Positions 53,865 through 63,408 of a stretch of 64,000 nucleotides of DNA are shown piece by piece. Position numbers and translations under genes: made by a program. The stretch lies in contig NZ_JBDLLG010000016.1 of the NCBI RefSeq assembly GCF_039822625.1, positions 1 through 64,000 on the forward strand, written 5' to 3'. The number at the start of each line of letters is the position of its first letter. Position 1 is the stretch's first letter. Source of the stretch: Marinimicrobium locisalis (GTDB lineage Bacteria > Pseudomonadota > Gammaproteobacteria > Pseudomonadales > Cellvibrionaceae). The notes beneath the pieces were generated by a model that ran no database searches, had not been told where the DNA came from, and worked only from the letters and a program-made list of their open reading frames with translations.

Positions 53865-56800
53865 TTAAAAGGAATAGCTTGCCTTGAGGATATAGCTGCG
53901 CCCTTGAACAAACGAAGAGCGGAACAACTTCAGATCGTTATCCACCTGAAGACGCGTGACGACCTCCTCGTTATTCAGGTTTTTGGCCTCGAGTGACAAC
54001 CGAAAGCGATCAGTTACATCGTACTTGAAGCTCGCGTCCAGGAAGCCTTGAGAGTCGTTCCAAACGGGCAGCGTCGTAATCTCATCCCGTGCGGTCAGCA
54101 GGAACTCGGAGTTCCAGTTGTACGCAAGGCGCACTTCCGCAGGGCCTCTCTGGTAGAACGCGACCAGGTTCGCCACTTGGTCTGAGAGACGTTCAAGCGG
54201 CAGATCATTGAACGCGCTATTCCGCTCCGCCGCCTCCGGGTCAATGCCCGAGAAGTTTTGGTTGGGAATACCCTCGGAATCGATGTAGGTGTAGTTCGCC
54301 TGAATACCCAGTCCATTAAAGGGCGAAGGCAGCGAATCATAGGTTTGTTGATACGCGATCTCGAAACCTTTGATCTCGCCTTCACTGCCATTCTCCGGCC
54401 CGGAGATTCTGACCGTTTGGGTCGCCCCGGTTTCCGGATTCGTGATCTGCTCGATCCGGCTACCTGACACGATATAGTTGCTCAGATCTTTGTGGAACAC
54501 CGTGGTGGTCAGTGAGCCCACATCCGAGAAGAACCACTCCAGCGACATATCGAACTGATCGGACTCGGTCGGCTCCAAGAACGGGTTGCCCGAACTGGCC
54601 GAGAAGCCGGAGAAATCCACGCTGCCTGGGCGAATCAGGTTTACCTGTTCCAAGTTTTCGCCATTCGCTTCGGGAATGCCATCGGGAGTCGGCTCACCCG
54701 CCGCGTTGACGTTATCCGGGTATTCGGCGCTGATGTACGGGAACGGCTCGATGACCTGGTTGCCGTTTTCGTCCAGGATCGCGTTGCCATCTTCATCCAC
54801 CTGCGGTCCCCACAGGCGAGTGCGGCTGACAGTAGTGCCACCTTCGCTGGTGTCCTGCTGAATGGTGATGTAGTTCCGGCGCTGGCCGATATCGGGCTTG
54901 GAAATCGCCTTCGATGCGGAGAACCGCAACAGCAGGTCGTCGGTCAGTTCGTACTTCAGGTTCAGACTCGGCAGCCAATGATCCGTTGTCTGGGCGGATG
55001 TACGTGGGCTGGTGCCGTTATTCGCGAAAGCGCGAATGTCGCCCGGCAGGAAGTTGTTAATTTCACCCAGGAAGCGCGGGTCAACGCCGTCGCCGCCGAT
55101 ATCAATGCCCGCTTCCAGGTCGTTAAAGACGTATTGGCCGTACTCTTCCGCCAAATCGTCAGAGAAGACGTCCGTGCCTTCCGGCACCGGGTACTCTGAA
55201 CTGAAGCCCGGGAACTGAGTCGCCCCGGTGGTCAGAGTTTCGATTTCAACGTGCCGCAGGCCGATGTTACCCGCTAAGCGGCGGTCCAGGATTTCGCTGG
55301 CAAAGTCCACACGCACGTACGCCGCAACACTCTCCTCTTCAGTACCAAAGATCTCGTCGGGACGGAACAGTCCGTTGACAATGTCGTAAGCGCCGGCTTC
55401 GTTACAAACGCCATCGACGACCGCAGACTGATTCGGATCAATACGCTCGTCCAGCAAACGGCTGGTGTCACAACGGGTTTCCACCAATGGCTGGATAATG
55501 TCCTGGAAGGCTTCACGATCTTTGATGGCCGCCGGGTGGAGCATCTGGTTGCCGCCCTGTATGGCAAAGCCTCCGCCCGCCTCAAAGTCACTCCAGTCGA
55601 CGATTTGGTCGGTACCGGGCAATCCGCTCGCAACCACTTCCGGGTCATCCAACCAACCGATGGGCGAGTTAAAGGAGGCCCGAATCGGCGCCCAATTGAA
55701 GCGGGTAGCGCCCACGGACTGGGTTTTCTTGGCATACCGAGCGCCAAACTTGACCGAGGTCAGGAAGGGCGTGTTGTCCAGATAGCGCGTGCTGTCCAAG
55801 CGGAAAGCGTCCAACTCACCCTCAGAGCGCTCCGCGAAGTCCAGTAGCGCCTGCGCCACGAACGAGGAGTTCTGCTGGAAGTAGTCCGGGCTGGTGATGT
55901 CGACGCCGTCAGGCTGCTGGGCCTGCGAGGGTTGAATTTCTTCCGCGGTCGCGAAGGACCAGGGGTTCTCCAACCGCAGGTTGATGCTGGAACCCATTGC
56001 GTCCAGTGCCATGTCGGCATTGGCACGGGATGCGTAGACCAGCTGATGATCATCAATTGTCGTTTCCGCGTTCACGTGCTGGTAGTCAGCACTCACTTCC
56101 CAGACATCGTTTGGTGTCCAAGTAAGGTTAAACGAGGCGTCTTCCGTCAAGCGGTTTTCATCCCGATAGCGGGTGTTGGAGCTGTACTGAGGCCCAAACT
56201 CATTGACTTGGCTCGTGGCCCACTCCGCATTCTGCGGAATCCGTCCGGTCGTATCGTCGGCCCGCCAGCCTTCGGACGTACTGGAAATACTGCCACTTTG
56301 GAAGATGCCCTCCTCGGTGAACTGCCATTGCGCGGGGCTGAAGTCCTCGCCCGAGCCGGTAACGTCGGCCACGGGCCGCGCATTAATGTCGTTAATTTGG
56401 ACGTCATTACGGATCGCGTATTCCGTCCAGGACAGGGAGGCGTCGGAACGGATGAATTCCGCGGTCGCTTCCAAGGTTTGGTCGGGACTTTTCCACTGCA
56501 AGGACGCGGCAATGCCGTTACGGTCCCGGCGGTCAAACTTCTGGCTGACGTTGCCCCCGAGGGGCACGATGACACCTTCATCGCCCACGGCCATCCCTTC
56601 CGGGGCACCCGCGAAACTGCCGTCGTACACATAACGGCTCGACTCCGGCACATAGTTGAAGCCCGGGTGGCCCGGCGCGTCTCCGTCGATCGGGCGCAGC
56701 TCGTAGCGTGCGGACTGCGTACCGTGGGAGACCTGCTCCAGGGTGGAGTCGGCCACGCTGAGAAGCACCCCGAACTCACCAACGTCGGTCTCCATCCGAT

Positions 56801-57464
56801 CACTGAACAGCGCGGAGATAGTGGGCGTCCAGTCCTCGTCCAGACTGTTAACCTGGCCGTCCACGGTGATGCCGAAGTGCCGCCCTTTGCTGTCAAAAGG
56901 TTTGCGGGTGTTCAGGGAGACGGTGCCACCAATTCCACCTTCCACCATGTCGGCGGTCTGGTTTTTGTACACCAACACGTTGCCAATCAGCTCAGGAGGC
57001 ACGTCTGAAAACGACAGGCCGCTGCCAGAGCTGGCACTGAAGGTATCTCGGCCATTGAATTCCGAGCGCACCTGAGACAGCCCGCGGATGATCAAGCCGG
57101 AGCCCTCGGTACCGAAGTGGTCCGGGTCTTCCGGGGACGCAAAACGCCCGATCTGCACACCGGGAACCCGCTGGATGGACTCCAGGATACTACGGTCCGG
57201 CAATGCACCAATGTCCGACGCGGACACTGCATCTACGAAGGTATCGGCGTCACGCTTGATGGTTTGGGCGTTTTGAAGGCTTTGCCGCAGGCCCTTGACC
57301 ACTATCTCTTCCAACAGCTCGCCGCCGCCGACATCGGAGGCCGCTTGCTGGGAAGATCCCGTTTGCGCCGCTGCCGGCAGACTGGCCGCCAGCATGCAGC
57401 TGAACAGGATCGACCGGTGAAACGTAGGTCTTGGAGTTAAAATATGGGTGGAGTGCACTATCAT
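53865..57464 (-). CDS. TonB-dependent receptor 3 (large, close to TBDR 1)
   Basis: The 1199-residue receptor has a signal peptide (cleavage about residue 34, after AAAQ), a TonB-box-like LLEEIVVKGLRQ, a plug with TFVDAVSASDIGALPDRSIL and MVEGGIGGTVSLNTRKPFD, and a barrel ending LKASYSF. Its plug matches TBDR 1 almost segment by segment (SPEDPDHFG, RSEFNGRDTFSA, VYKNQTADMVEGG), so the two are recent paralogues or share ligand type. A good Shine-Dalgarno (AGAGGGG) precedes the ATG. It is divergent from halogenase gene F, with 301 bp between start codons. Substrate unknown. Confidence 0.93.
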   Translation of the reverse strand: MIVHSTHILTPRPTFHRSILFSCMLAASLPAAAQTGSSQQAASDVGGGELLEEIVVKGLRQSLQNAQTIKRDADTFVDAVSASDIGALPDRSILESIQRVPGVQIGRFASPEDPDHFGTEGSGLIIRGLSQVRSEFNGRDTFSASSGSGLSFSDVPPELIGNVLVYKNQTADMVEGGIGGTVSLNTRKPFDSKGRHFGITVDGQVNSLDEDWTPTISALFSDRMETDVGEFGVLLSVADSTLEQVSHGTQSARYELRPIDGDAPGHPGFNYVPESSRYVYDGSFAGAPEGMAVGDEGVIVPLGGNVSQKFDRRDRNGIAASLQWKSPDQTLEATAEFIRSDASLSWTEYAIRNDVQINDINARPVADVTGSGEDFSPAQWQFTEEGIFQSGSISSTSEGWRADDTTGRIPQNAEWATSQVNEFGPQYSSNTRYRDENRLTEDASFNLTWTPNDVWEVSADYQHVNAETTIDDHQLVYASRANADMALDAMGSSINLRLENPWSFATAEEIQPSQAQQPDGVDITSPDYFQQNSSFVAQALLDFAERSEGELDAFRLDSTRYLDNTPFLTSVKFGARYAKKTQSVGATRFNWAPIRASFNSPIGWLDDPEVVASGLPGTDQIVDWSDFEAGGGFAIQGGNQMLHPAAIKDREAFQDIIQPLVETRCDTSRLLDERIDPNQSAVVDGVCNEAGAYDIVNGLFRPDEIFGTEEESVAAYVRVDFASEILDRRLAGNIGLRHVEIETLTTGATQFPGFSSEYPVPEGTDVFSDDLAEEYGQYVFNDLEAGIDIGGDGVDPRFLGEINNFLPGDIRAFANNGTSPRTSAQTTDHWLPSLNLKYELTDDLLLRFSASKAISKPDIGQRRNYITIQQDTSEGGTTVSRTRLWGPQVDEDGNAILDENGNQVIEPFPYISAEYPDNVNAAGEPTPDGIPEANGENLEQVNLIRPGSVDFSGFSASSGNPFLEPTESDQFDMSLEWFFSDVGSLTTTVFHKDLSNYIVSGSRIEQITNPETGATQTVRISGPENGSEGEIKGFEIAYQQTYDSLPSPFNGLGIQANYTYIDSEGIPNQNFSGIDPEAAERNSAFNDLPLERLSDQVANLVAFYQRGPAEVRLAYNWNSEFLLTARDEITTLPVWNDSQGFLDASFKYDVTDRFRLSLEAKNLNNEEVVTRLQVDNDLKLFRSSFVQGRSYILKASYSF

Positions 57465-57765
57465 CCCCTCTCGCTGTTTTATTTGTTCAATGAGTTGTTC
57501 AATTTAACGGCTGAGCTGAACGGCCCCTTGTAGATTGTTCAGCAACACGCAGCACCCTCCTACTGTCGCAAGAACGGCACCGGTATGTCGTCCAGGCGCG
57601 TGTCTCTACGTAAATCCGGACGTTCGAGCATCCGTTTTCAGAGAAAAGGCCGATAGTCGAACGCCGTTATCAGGCGAATTCGCCAGAATCACTGCCCTTG
57701 AAAACTCATCCGGCATGGGAGCGCCCTCAACCGCACCGCTTTGGTGCAAAATATTAAATGAAACC
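57465..57765. other. Divergent promoter region of TBDR 3 and halogenase F
   Basis: The plus-strand frame is open through this gap, but the true start of gene F is at 57766. TTGTTCAAT is repeated directly at 57483-57491 and 57495-57503 (12-base spacing), with a third TTGTTCA at 57535-57541. These repeats are the only structure I see. Confidence 0.5.
57483..57541. promoter_or_regulatory. Direct repeats TTGTTCAAT
   Basis: Two 9-base copies 12 bases apart and a third 7-base match 31 bases on lie just upstream of TBDR 3. Tandem direct repeats of this spacing fit binding by AraC-type regulators, one of which is encoded at 59458. Confidence 0.45.
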
Positions 57766-59277
57766 ATGAGCGATAATAGAATCAGAAAGATTGTGATCCT
57801 CGGTGGCGGCACCGCCGGGTGGATGACCGCCGCCGCCCTGGCGAAGTTTATGGCACCTCAGTTCTGCAGCATTGAGCTCGTCGAGACTGAGACCATTCCC
57901 CCCGTTGGCGTGGGCGAAGCCACCATCCCCCAGGTTCAGGTGTTCAACCAGACCCTGGGCATCGACGAGGATGACTTCATCCGAAAAACCCAAGGCACAT
58001 TCAAGCTGGGTATCGAATTTCGGGATTGGGGCGCGTTGGGCGAGCGCTACGTCCACGGTTTCGGCGGATTGGGGCGCAATATGGAAGCCCTGCCGTTCCA
58101 CCACTTTTGGTGCAAAATGCAGCGCGAGGGAAAAGCCGAACCATTGGGCCAGTACTGCCTGAGTGCGTTGGCCGCGAGTCAAGGGAAGTTCATGCGTTCG
58201 ATTAAGGCCGGAGACTCCCCCTTATCCACTATTCAATACGCCTACCACTTCGATGCCGGCTTGTATGCGCTCTACCTGCGCGAATATGCCGAAGCGCGGG
58301 GGGTCACGCGCACCCAGGGGGTTGTGGAACGCGTTGAAAGCGATTCAACCACCGGGCATATTACCGGCCTCACCCTTCAGGACGGGCGCTTTGTGGAGGG
58401 AGAGCTTTTCATTGACTGCTCCGGCGCCAAAGGCCTGCTTATTGACGGCGTTTTGGGCGCGGGCTTTGAAGACTGGAGGCACTGGTTGCCCTGCGACCGG
58501 GCCTGGGCCCTGGCCAGCGAAGTCGCCAATCCCTTGCCGTCACATACGGTATCGCAGGCTCAAGGGGCCGGCTGGCAGTGGCGCATTCCCCTCCAGCACC
58601 GCACCGGGAATGGTCACGTTTTCAGCAGTGCGTTCATGGACCCAGAGGAGGCGCGCTCAGTACTGCTGCGCCAACTGGGGACCAGCGCGACCGGCGAACC
58701 GAGACTGCTGAAGTTCAGGGTGGGTAAGCGGACCTCCTTCTGGGAGAAAAACTGCATCGCCATCGGCCTGTCTAGCGGCTTTCTCGAACCCCTAGAGTCC
58801 ACCGGTATCCACCTCATACAGTCGTTTATCGGTAAACTCATGGCATTTTTCCCGGATCGGGCCTTCTCCGAGATAAACCGACACTATTTCAACCGGGAGG
58901 CCCACACCGAGTACGACCGGATCAGGGACTTCATCATCTTGCATTATCATGCGACGCGCCGCACGGATACGGAGTTCTGGAATTATGTCAGAACCATGCC
59001 CATACCCGACACCTTGCAGGAAAAACTGGCACTTTTCCGGGCCAACGGCTATGTTCACAAAGAGGGGAACGAGCTGTTTAGTGGCGTGAGCTGGGCGGAG
59101 GTCTTCATCGGTCAGGGGGTCCTGCCGAAGCGTTATCATCCACTGGTGGACACCATTTCCAGTACCGAGATTGAACAACGGTTGAAGCATATCGAAAGCG
59201 TTATCGCCCAGGCCGTTGATTACATGCCCTCCCACCGGGATTTCGTCGCCGCCCACTGCCAGGCGTCTTCCGCCTAA
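57766..59277 (+). CDS. Tryptophan-halogenase-family flavoprotein F
   Basis: The 503-residue protein is nearly a twin of protein A: MSDNRIRKIVILGGGTAGWM, GVGEATIPQVQVFNQTLG, catalytic Lys in QGTFKLGIEF, WQWRIPLQHRTGNGHV, and SGFLEPLESTGIHL. All halogenase residues are kept. I chose the ATG at 57766 since it matches the start of protein A (MTDNRIRKVLI); the 77 upstream codons have no homologous counterpart. No export signal. It is divergent from TBDR 3, and a membrane AraC regulator follows 180 bp later. Confidence 0.92.
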   Translation: MSDNRIRKIVILGGGTAGWMTAAALAKFMAPQFCSIELVETETIPPVGVGEATIPQVQVFNQTLGIDEDDFIRKTQGTFKLGIEFRDWGALGERYVHGFGGLGRNMEALPFHHFWCKMQREGKAEPLGQYCLSALAASQGKFMRSIKAGDSPLSTIQYAYHFDAGLYALYLREYAEARGVTRTQGVVERVESDSTTGHITGLTLQDGRFVEGELFIDCSGAKGLLIDGVLGAGFEDWRHWLPCDRAWALASEVANPLPSHTVSQAQGAGWQWRIPLQHRTGNGHVFSSAFMDPEEARSVLLRQLGTSATGEPRLLKFRVGKRTSFWEKNCIAIGLSSGFLEPLESTGIHLIQSFIGKLMAFFPDRAFSEINRHYFNREAHTEYDRIRDFIILHYHATRRTDTEFWNYVRTMPIPDTLQEKLALFRANGYVHKEGNELFSGVSWAEVFIGQGVLPKRYHPLVDTISSTEIEQRLKHIESVIAQAVDYMPSHRDFVAAHCQASSA

Positions 59278-59457
59278 GTCCTCGGATCAGCCCTCTGGGC
59301 TGGCGCCGGATCAGAGATCCTGGAACAGCCTTTACGCCCGGAGGGATTATGGTATTCTGCCGGCCCGAAACCGCGGGCGCCGGGGTCGCCTATGCCTCAC
59401 CCTGCGTCAGCTCCCTAGCGGTATCAAAGCGATTCTAAGTAAAGTGAACCGGGGCCG

Positions 59458-60636
59458 ATGGAGTCTGCAACGTTTAGCCACAATGCGGTGATTTTTAATA
59501 TCAATGACCTGGTGCTGCTGATGGCCGCCGGTCAGTGCTTGGTGTTAGCGATACTGCTGATACTGGCCAAACAGAGCGCCAGTCGAAGCAATCAGCTATT
59601 GGGCGCTTTTTTGGTGGTTAAGGCCATTCAGTCCCTGGATATGCTGGTTATCTGGAGCGAGCATCTCAGAACCCTGGTTCTGCAGACCCACCCGGACTTA
59701 CTGTTCACCGGTACCATTCTAAGCCTCCTTCAGGGGCCCTTGTTGTACTGGTACGTCGCCAGTGTGCTATACCGAAGTTTCCGCTTTCGCTGGCTTGACT
59801 TGCTGCACTTGATCCCCGTGCTTGTCGCAGGCATCGTCATTACCTGGAACTACTACTGGCTACCGGAGACCGAGCAGGTTCGGGCGATGACCCACCTGGA
59901 GTTTATGTGGTCTGCGGTCATGAGGGATCTCACCACGCTCTGGCACTTCAGCGTTATCAGCTACGGCATCTGGTCACTGGTTGCGATCACCCGCTACCGC
60001 GAGTTGCTCAAGCAACGCTACGCGAACGTGGAAGTTCGCAAGAAAAGTTGGCTGAAAGGTATCGTAATCGCAATGATTACTATTGCCGCCTGGCGGCTGG
60101 GGGTCCACCTCCTGGGGGAAAGCATCGGCTTCGCCCGAGCGGATATGCTGGGTGTTGTGGGGAACTATATTGAGCTGATTTTCGTGAATGTTCTGGTGTT
60201 TACCAGCATTCGCTACGTGCACCTGTTCGATCGCGTAGACGAACCCGCGCAAGAGCCCGCCCTCGCCCGAGGGTACAAGGACGAGCAGGTGTCCAGAGTG
60301 AGCCGCTTAATGCGGGAACAAAAACCCTACTTGCAGCAGGATATTACCATCGAGACCTTGTCCCGCAAGGCCTCCATCCCAGAACGGACTCTGTCCCGGA
60401 TTCTGAATCAGCATTTTGAGAAGAACTTCTTTGAGTTCGTCAACAGCTACCGCATAGAAGAGGCCAAGCAGCTGCTGTCAGATCCTCAACAGTCCGGTAA
60501 AACCATCCTGGAGCTGATGAACGACGCCGGTTTCACCAGTAAATCGACATTCAACACCCTTTTCAAAAAGCACGTGGGGCAAACACCGTCTCAGTTCCGA
60601 AAATCCCAAGGTCAATCATCAGCGTCTACCGCCTAG
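59458..60636 (+). CDS. Membrane-bound AraC-family transcriptional regulator
   Basis: The 392-residue protein has about seven hydrophobic helices in residues 15-245 and a C-terminal AraC-type DNA-binding domain (about 280-385), with LSRKASIPERTLSRILNQHF and NDAGFTSKSTFNTLFKKHVGQTPSQFRK. This fusion of a seven-helix membrane sensor and AraC domain is known in marine bacteria, but ligands are largely unknown. It lies between the TBDR 3/halogenase F pair and the GH16-GH5 pair, so it probably controls one or both, perhaps through the TTGTTCAAT repeats. Confidence 0.88.
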   Translation: MESATFSHNAVIFNINDLVLLMAAGQCLVLAILLILAKQSASRSNQLLGAFLVVKAIQSLDMLVIWSEHLRTLVLQTHPDLLFTGTILSLLQGPLLYWYVASVLYRSFRFRWLDLLHLIPVLVAGIVITWNYYWLPETEQVRAMTHLEFMWSAVMRDLTTLWHFSVISYGIWSLVAITRYRELLKQRYANVEVRKKSWLKGIVIAMITIAAWRLGVHLLGESIGFARADMLGVVGNYIELIFVNVLVFTSIRYVHLFDRVDEPAQEPALARGYKDEQVSRVSRLMREQKPYLQQDITIETLSRKASIPERTLSRILNQHFEKNFFEFVNSYRIEEAKQLLSDPQQSGKTILELMNDAGFTSKSTFNTLFKKHVGQTPSQFRKSQGQSSASTA

Positions 60637-60846
60637 CCTTATTTCGTTTTAACCGGAATTTCGGCCACCTCGCTCACCAATACTTATAAGAGAGGGCCGA
60701 ACTTACGTTCCCACCCATTCTCGAACGATCCATTCCCTCTTTGGCGCTAACTTATGGTCCCCTGAATCGATTTGGCGAGCACCCTCAACGGCTCGGTTCA
60801 GGGAAAACCCATAAAACGACTTATATCAATAACGAGAGGTCATAAA

Positions 60847-61632
60847 ATGGTCACTTTCATCCGTCGCACTCTGGTGCTCACCTCCCTCCTGCTGTTAGCC
60901 GCGCCCACCTTTTCGCAGTCCGGCTACTTCAAGGACGACTTTTCCTGGGGTTTTAACTCCGGCATCTGGCAAGCTCGCAGCGGCAGCAACGGTACGCCCT
61001 TTGGCTGCACCTTCGACCCCAGCATGATTACCCCAAGCTCCCACGGCATTACGCTGGGCGTGAGCCCGGGGCAGTGCTCAGAGCTTCGAACCAACAGCCT
61101 GCTCTCCTACGGGCGCGTCCAGGGCAGCCTCAAAACCGGCAATGCGCCGGGAACCGTTTCCTCCATCTTCACTTACACCTCTTGGCACGACGTGCCGGGG
61201 CGCGCCTGGCAGGAAATAGATATCGAATTTCTCCCGACCCTGGGAAATGTGGTGCACACCAACGTGATCTACCAGCCCCAAGGAGGCACCTACGAAAGCT
61301 GGGAGCAGGACATTGACCTGGGGCAGTATGGCCTGAACATCACCCGGGATTTGGTCCACATCGGCTTTGACTGGAGCAGCTGGAGAATTCAATGGTTCGT
61401 CACCGACGCCTGGGGCAACCAGCAGGTTATTCGAACGCTCTACCGGGACAACGGCGACGGCTACGTGGCGAACAACGAAATCCCCCAGTACGCGTGGCCT
61501 TCAGACCCAACGCGGCTGATGATTAACCATTGGCATGGGGACAATTCCACCGACGGCTATTACTTTCCGGGCGAATACTTCTGGGAAAACACCTGGGCGT
61601 ACTATGACTATATCGAGTACTCCCCCCACTAA
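60847..61632 (+). CDS. GH16 beta-glucanase, secreted
   Basis: The 261-residue protein has a signal peptide (cleavage after TFSQ, about residue 26) and a GH16 jelly-roll. The catalytic motif ExDxE is visible as WQEIDIEFLP near residue 122, with nucleophile and acid glutamates. YFKDDFSWGFNSGIW and the closing NTWAYYDYIEYSP fit lichenase-like GH16 enzymes, which cleave beta-1,3-1,4-glucan or related glucans. I chose the ATG at 60847, preceded by GAGAGG; the open frame begins earlier. It is followed by GH5 at 61 bp. Confidence 0.88.
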   Translation: MVTFIRRTLVLTSLLLLAAPTFSQSGYFKDDFSWGFNSGIWQARSGSNGTPFGCTFDPSMITPSSHGITLGVSPGQCSELRTNSLLSYGRVQGSLKTGNAPGTVSSIFTYTSWHDVPGRAWQEIDIEFLPTLGNVVHTNVIYQPQGGTYESWEQDIDLGQYGLNITRDLVHIGFDWSSWRIQWFVTDAWGNQQVIRTLYRDNGDGYVANNEIPQYAWPSDPTRLMINHWHGDNSTDGYYFPGEYFWENTWAYYDYIEYSPH

Positions 61633-61692
61633 ACCACTTAGGCGGGCGCCTCGCGCCCGCCCTGAACCAAACTCTTGTCAGCAGGTATGTTC

Positions 61693-63216
61693 ATGATGTT
61701 TATTTCTCGTATTTTGTTCGGCACCAGTGTTGTTTTGCTTACGGCCTGCGGCAGTAGCGGGGGCACATCACCCACCTCCGCCAGCTCGGCGTCCAGCGAG
61801 GCCTCCTCCAACTCGAGCAGCTCGGTCTCCACCGCCGCTTCCAGCAGCGCCAGCGCTCGTTCTTCGGGCTGCCCGAGCACGACCATTTCGGTAGAAACCA
61901 CGCGGGTGGAGGCCGAATCAGCACTGGAGTGCGAGGAGCCTACCGCCTCCCCCATCACCGATGACTCACTGTCCGGTGGGGCCGCCATTGCTCCTGAAAG
62001 TGGCACCGTCCTTTACGAGCTTGATGTGGACACCTCCGGCCAGTTTACGCTGAGTTTTTATGCTCGCGCTGGCGAGAGCGCCGCCAAGTGGACGCTCGCC
62101 GTCGACGGCGAAGCGATTCCCCTAGCCGCCGTCGAACTAAGCGGCAGTGAAGCCGGGCAGTGGCAGACGCTAACCACCGAGGCTTTTTACTTGAGCGACG
62201 GCCCCCAAACACTGCAACTCAGGTTCGAAGCGCCGCCCGCCGCGCTGGACTATTTTGAGCTAGGTTACGCGGAACCTACCACCTTAGCCGCCCATGACAC
62301 GGTGCTCGATATGGGCGTTGGCATTAATCTAGGCAACACCCTGGACGCCTACCCCAACGAAGGTGACTGGGCGCCCAAGGCCCAACGTTCCTACTTTGTG
62401 GCTTTTAAAGAAGCGGGGTTTCAGCACGTTCGCATTCCCGTCACATGGGACGACCATACCGCCGAAACGCCTCCTTACCGCATAACGGACGCCCGCCTGA
62501 ACCGAGCCGAGCAGGTGGTTGACTGGGCCCTCGCCCAAGGCTACCCGGTCATACTCAATGCCCACCACGAAATCTGGTTGAAGGAAAACTACAACGACCC
62601 AGAGGCGAGAGCGCGCTTTGATGCAATCTGGACGCAAATCGCCCAACGTTTCTCGAACAAGTCACCGCGGTTGCTGTTTGAGATGCTCAATGAGCCCGTG
62701 GGCATGACGGCCGAACAAGTGAATGATTTGAACCCGCGAATACTGGAGATCATTCGCGAGCAGAACCCCACGCGCTTAGTGGTTATTGCGGGGAATGACT
62801 ACACACCGGCCTCTAGCCTCAACGACATCACCCTGCCGCAGGATGATTACTTGATTGGAAACTTTCACTCCTATGACCCCTGGCCCTTTGCGGGAGAGTG
62901 CACCCGGCGGTGGGGCAGTGACAGCGACAAAGCGGAACTGAGCGCTATTTACGAGAGTGCGAATGACTGGTCCATTCGCACCGGCGTGCCGGTCATGGTG
63001 AATGAGTTCGGAGCCCCTCACTACGACTACAACAACCCGGAAAACGAATGCAATGCGAGCGACCGCCTGGATTACCTAAGGACCCACGTCAATTTGGCGA
63101 TCGAGCACGGCATGGCGGCCACCGCGTGGGACGATGCCGGCGCGTTTCAAATCTACGATCGCGGTCAGGACTCATGGGATGCGGCAAAAGATGTTCTGGT
63201 GGCCCCCAACCCCTAA
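61693..63216 (+). CDS. GH5 endoglucanase lipoprotein with CBM-like domain
   Basis: The 507-residue protein has a lipobox LTAC (about Cys19), a serine-rich linker (25-60), a CBM6/35-like beta-sandwich (about 65-195, beginning TTRVEAE) and a GH5 catalytic domain (about 205-507). GH5 marks are GINLGNTLDA, HVRIPVTWDDH, the acid/base Glu in LFEMLNEPVG and the nucleophile Glu in VMVNEFGAPH. It is probably a surface-anchored beta-1,4-glucanase. Among the clustered ATGs I chose 61693, seven bases after GCAGG. It is probably co-transcribed with GH16. Confidence 0.9.
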   Translation: MMFISRILFGTSVVLLTACGSSGGTSPTSASSASSEASSNSSSSVSTAASSSASARSSGCPSTTISVETTRVEAESALECEEPTASPITDDSLSGGAAIAPESGTVLYELDVDTSGQFTLSFYARAGESAAKWTLAVDGEAIPLAAVELSGSEAGQWQTLTTEAFYLSDGPQTLQLRFEAPPAALDYFELGYAEPTTLAAHDTVLDMGVGINLGNTLDAYPNEGDWAPKAQRSYFVAFKEAGFQHVRIPVTWDDHTAETPPYRITDARLNRAEQVVDWALAQGYPVILNAHHEIWLKENYNDPEARARFDAIWTQIAQRFSNKSPRLLFEMLNEPVGMTAEQVNDLNPRILEIIREQNPTRLVVIAGNDYTPASSLNDITLPQDDYLIGNFHSYDPWPFAGECTRRWGSDSDKAELSAIYESANDWSIRTGVPVMVNEFGAPHYDYNNPENECNASDRLDYLRTHVNLAIEHGMAATAWDDAGAFQIYDRGQDSWDAAKDVLVAPNP

Positions 63217-63408
63217 GCCGCTACGGGTTTCCATCACCTGCGCCCTGGCAGCCTCTGGTTAACAGAAGCTGCTGGGCCAGCGCCTCTTATTTTACGAAAA
63301 GGTACACGGTCGCTATTTTTAAGGTCGGCAACAATGGTACGGTAATAGTACTTAATAAAGATTTGGCGCAAATTTCCCCAACAATTCGCAGATAACAACT
63401 CCAATAAA

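Noticed and set aside
57535..57765. 77-codon N-terminal extension of halogenase F
   Set aside because: Its homologue A starts exactly at the MxDNRIRK segment; the extension looks like non-coding promoter DNA.
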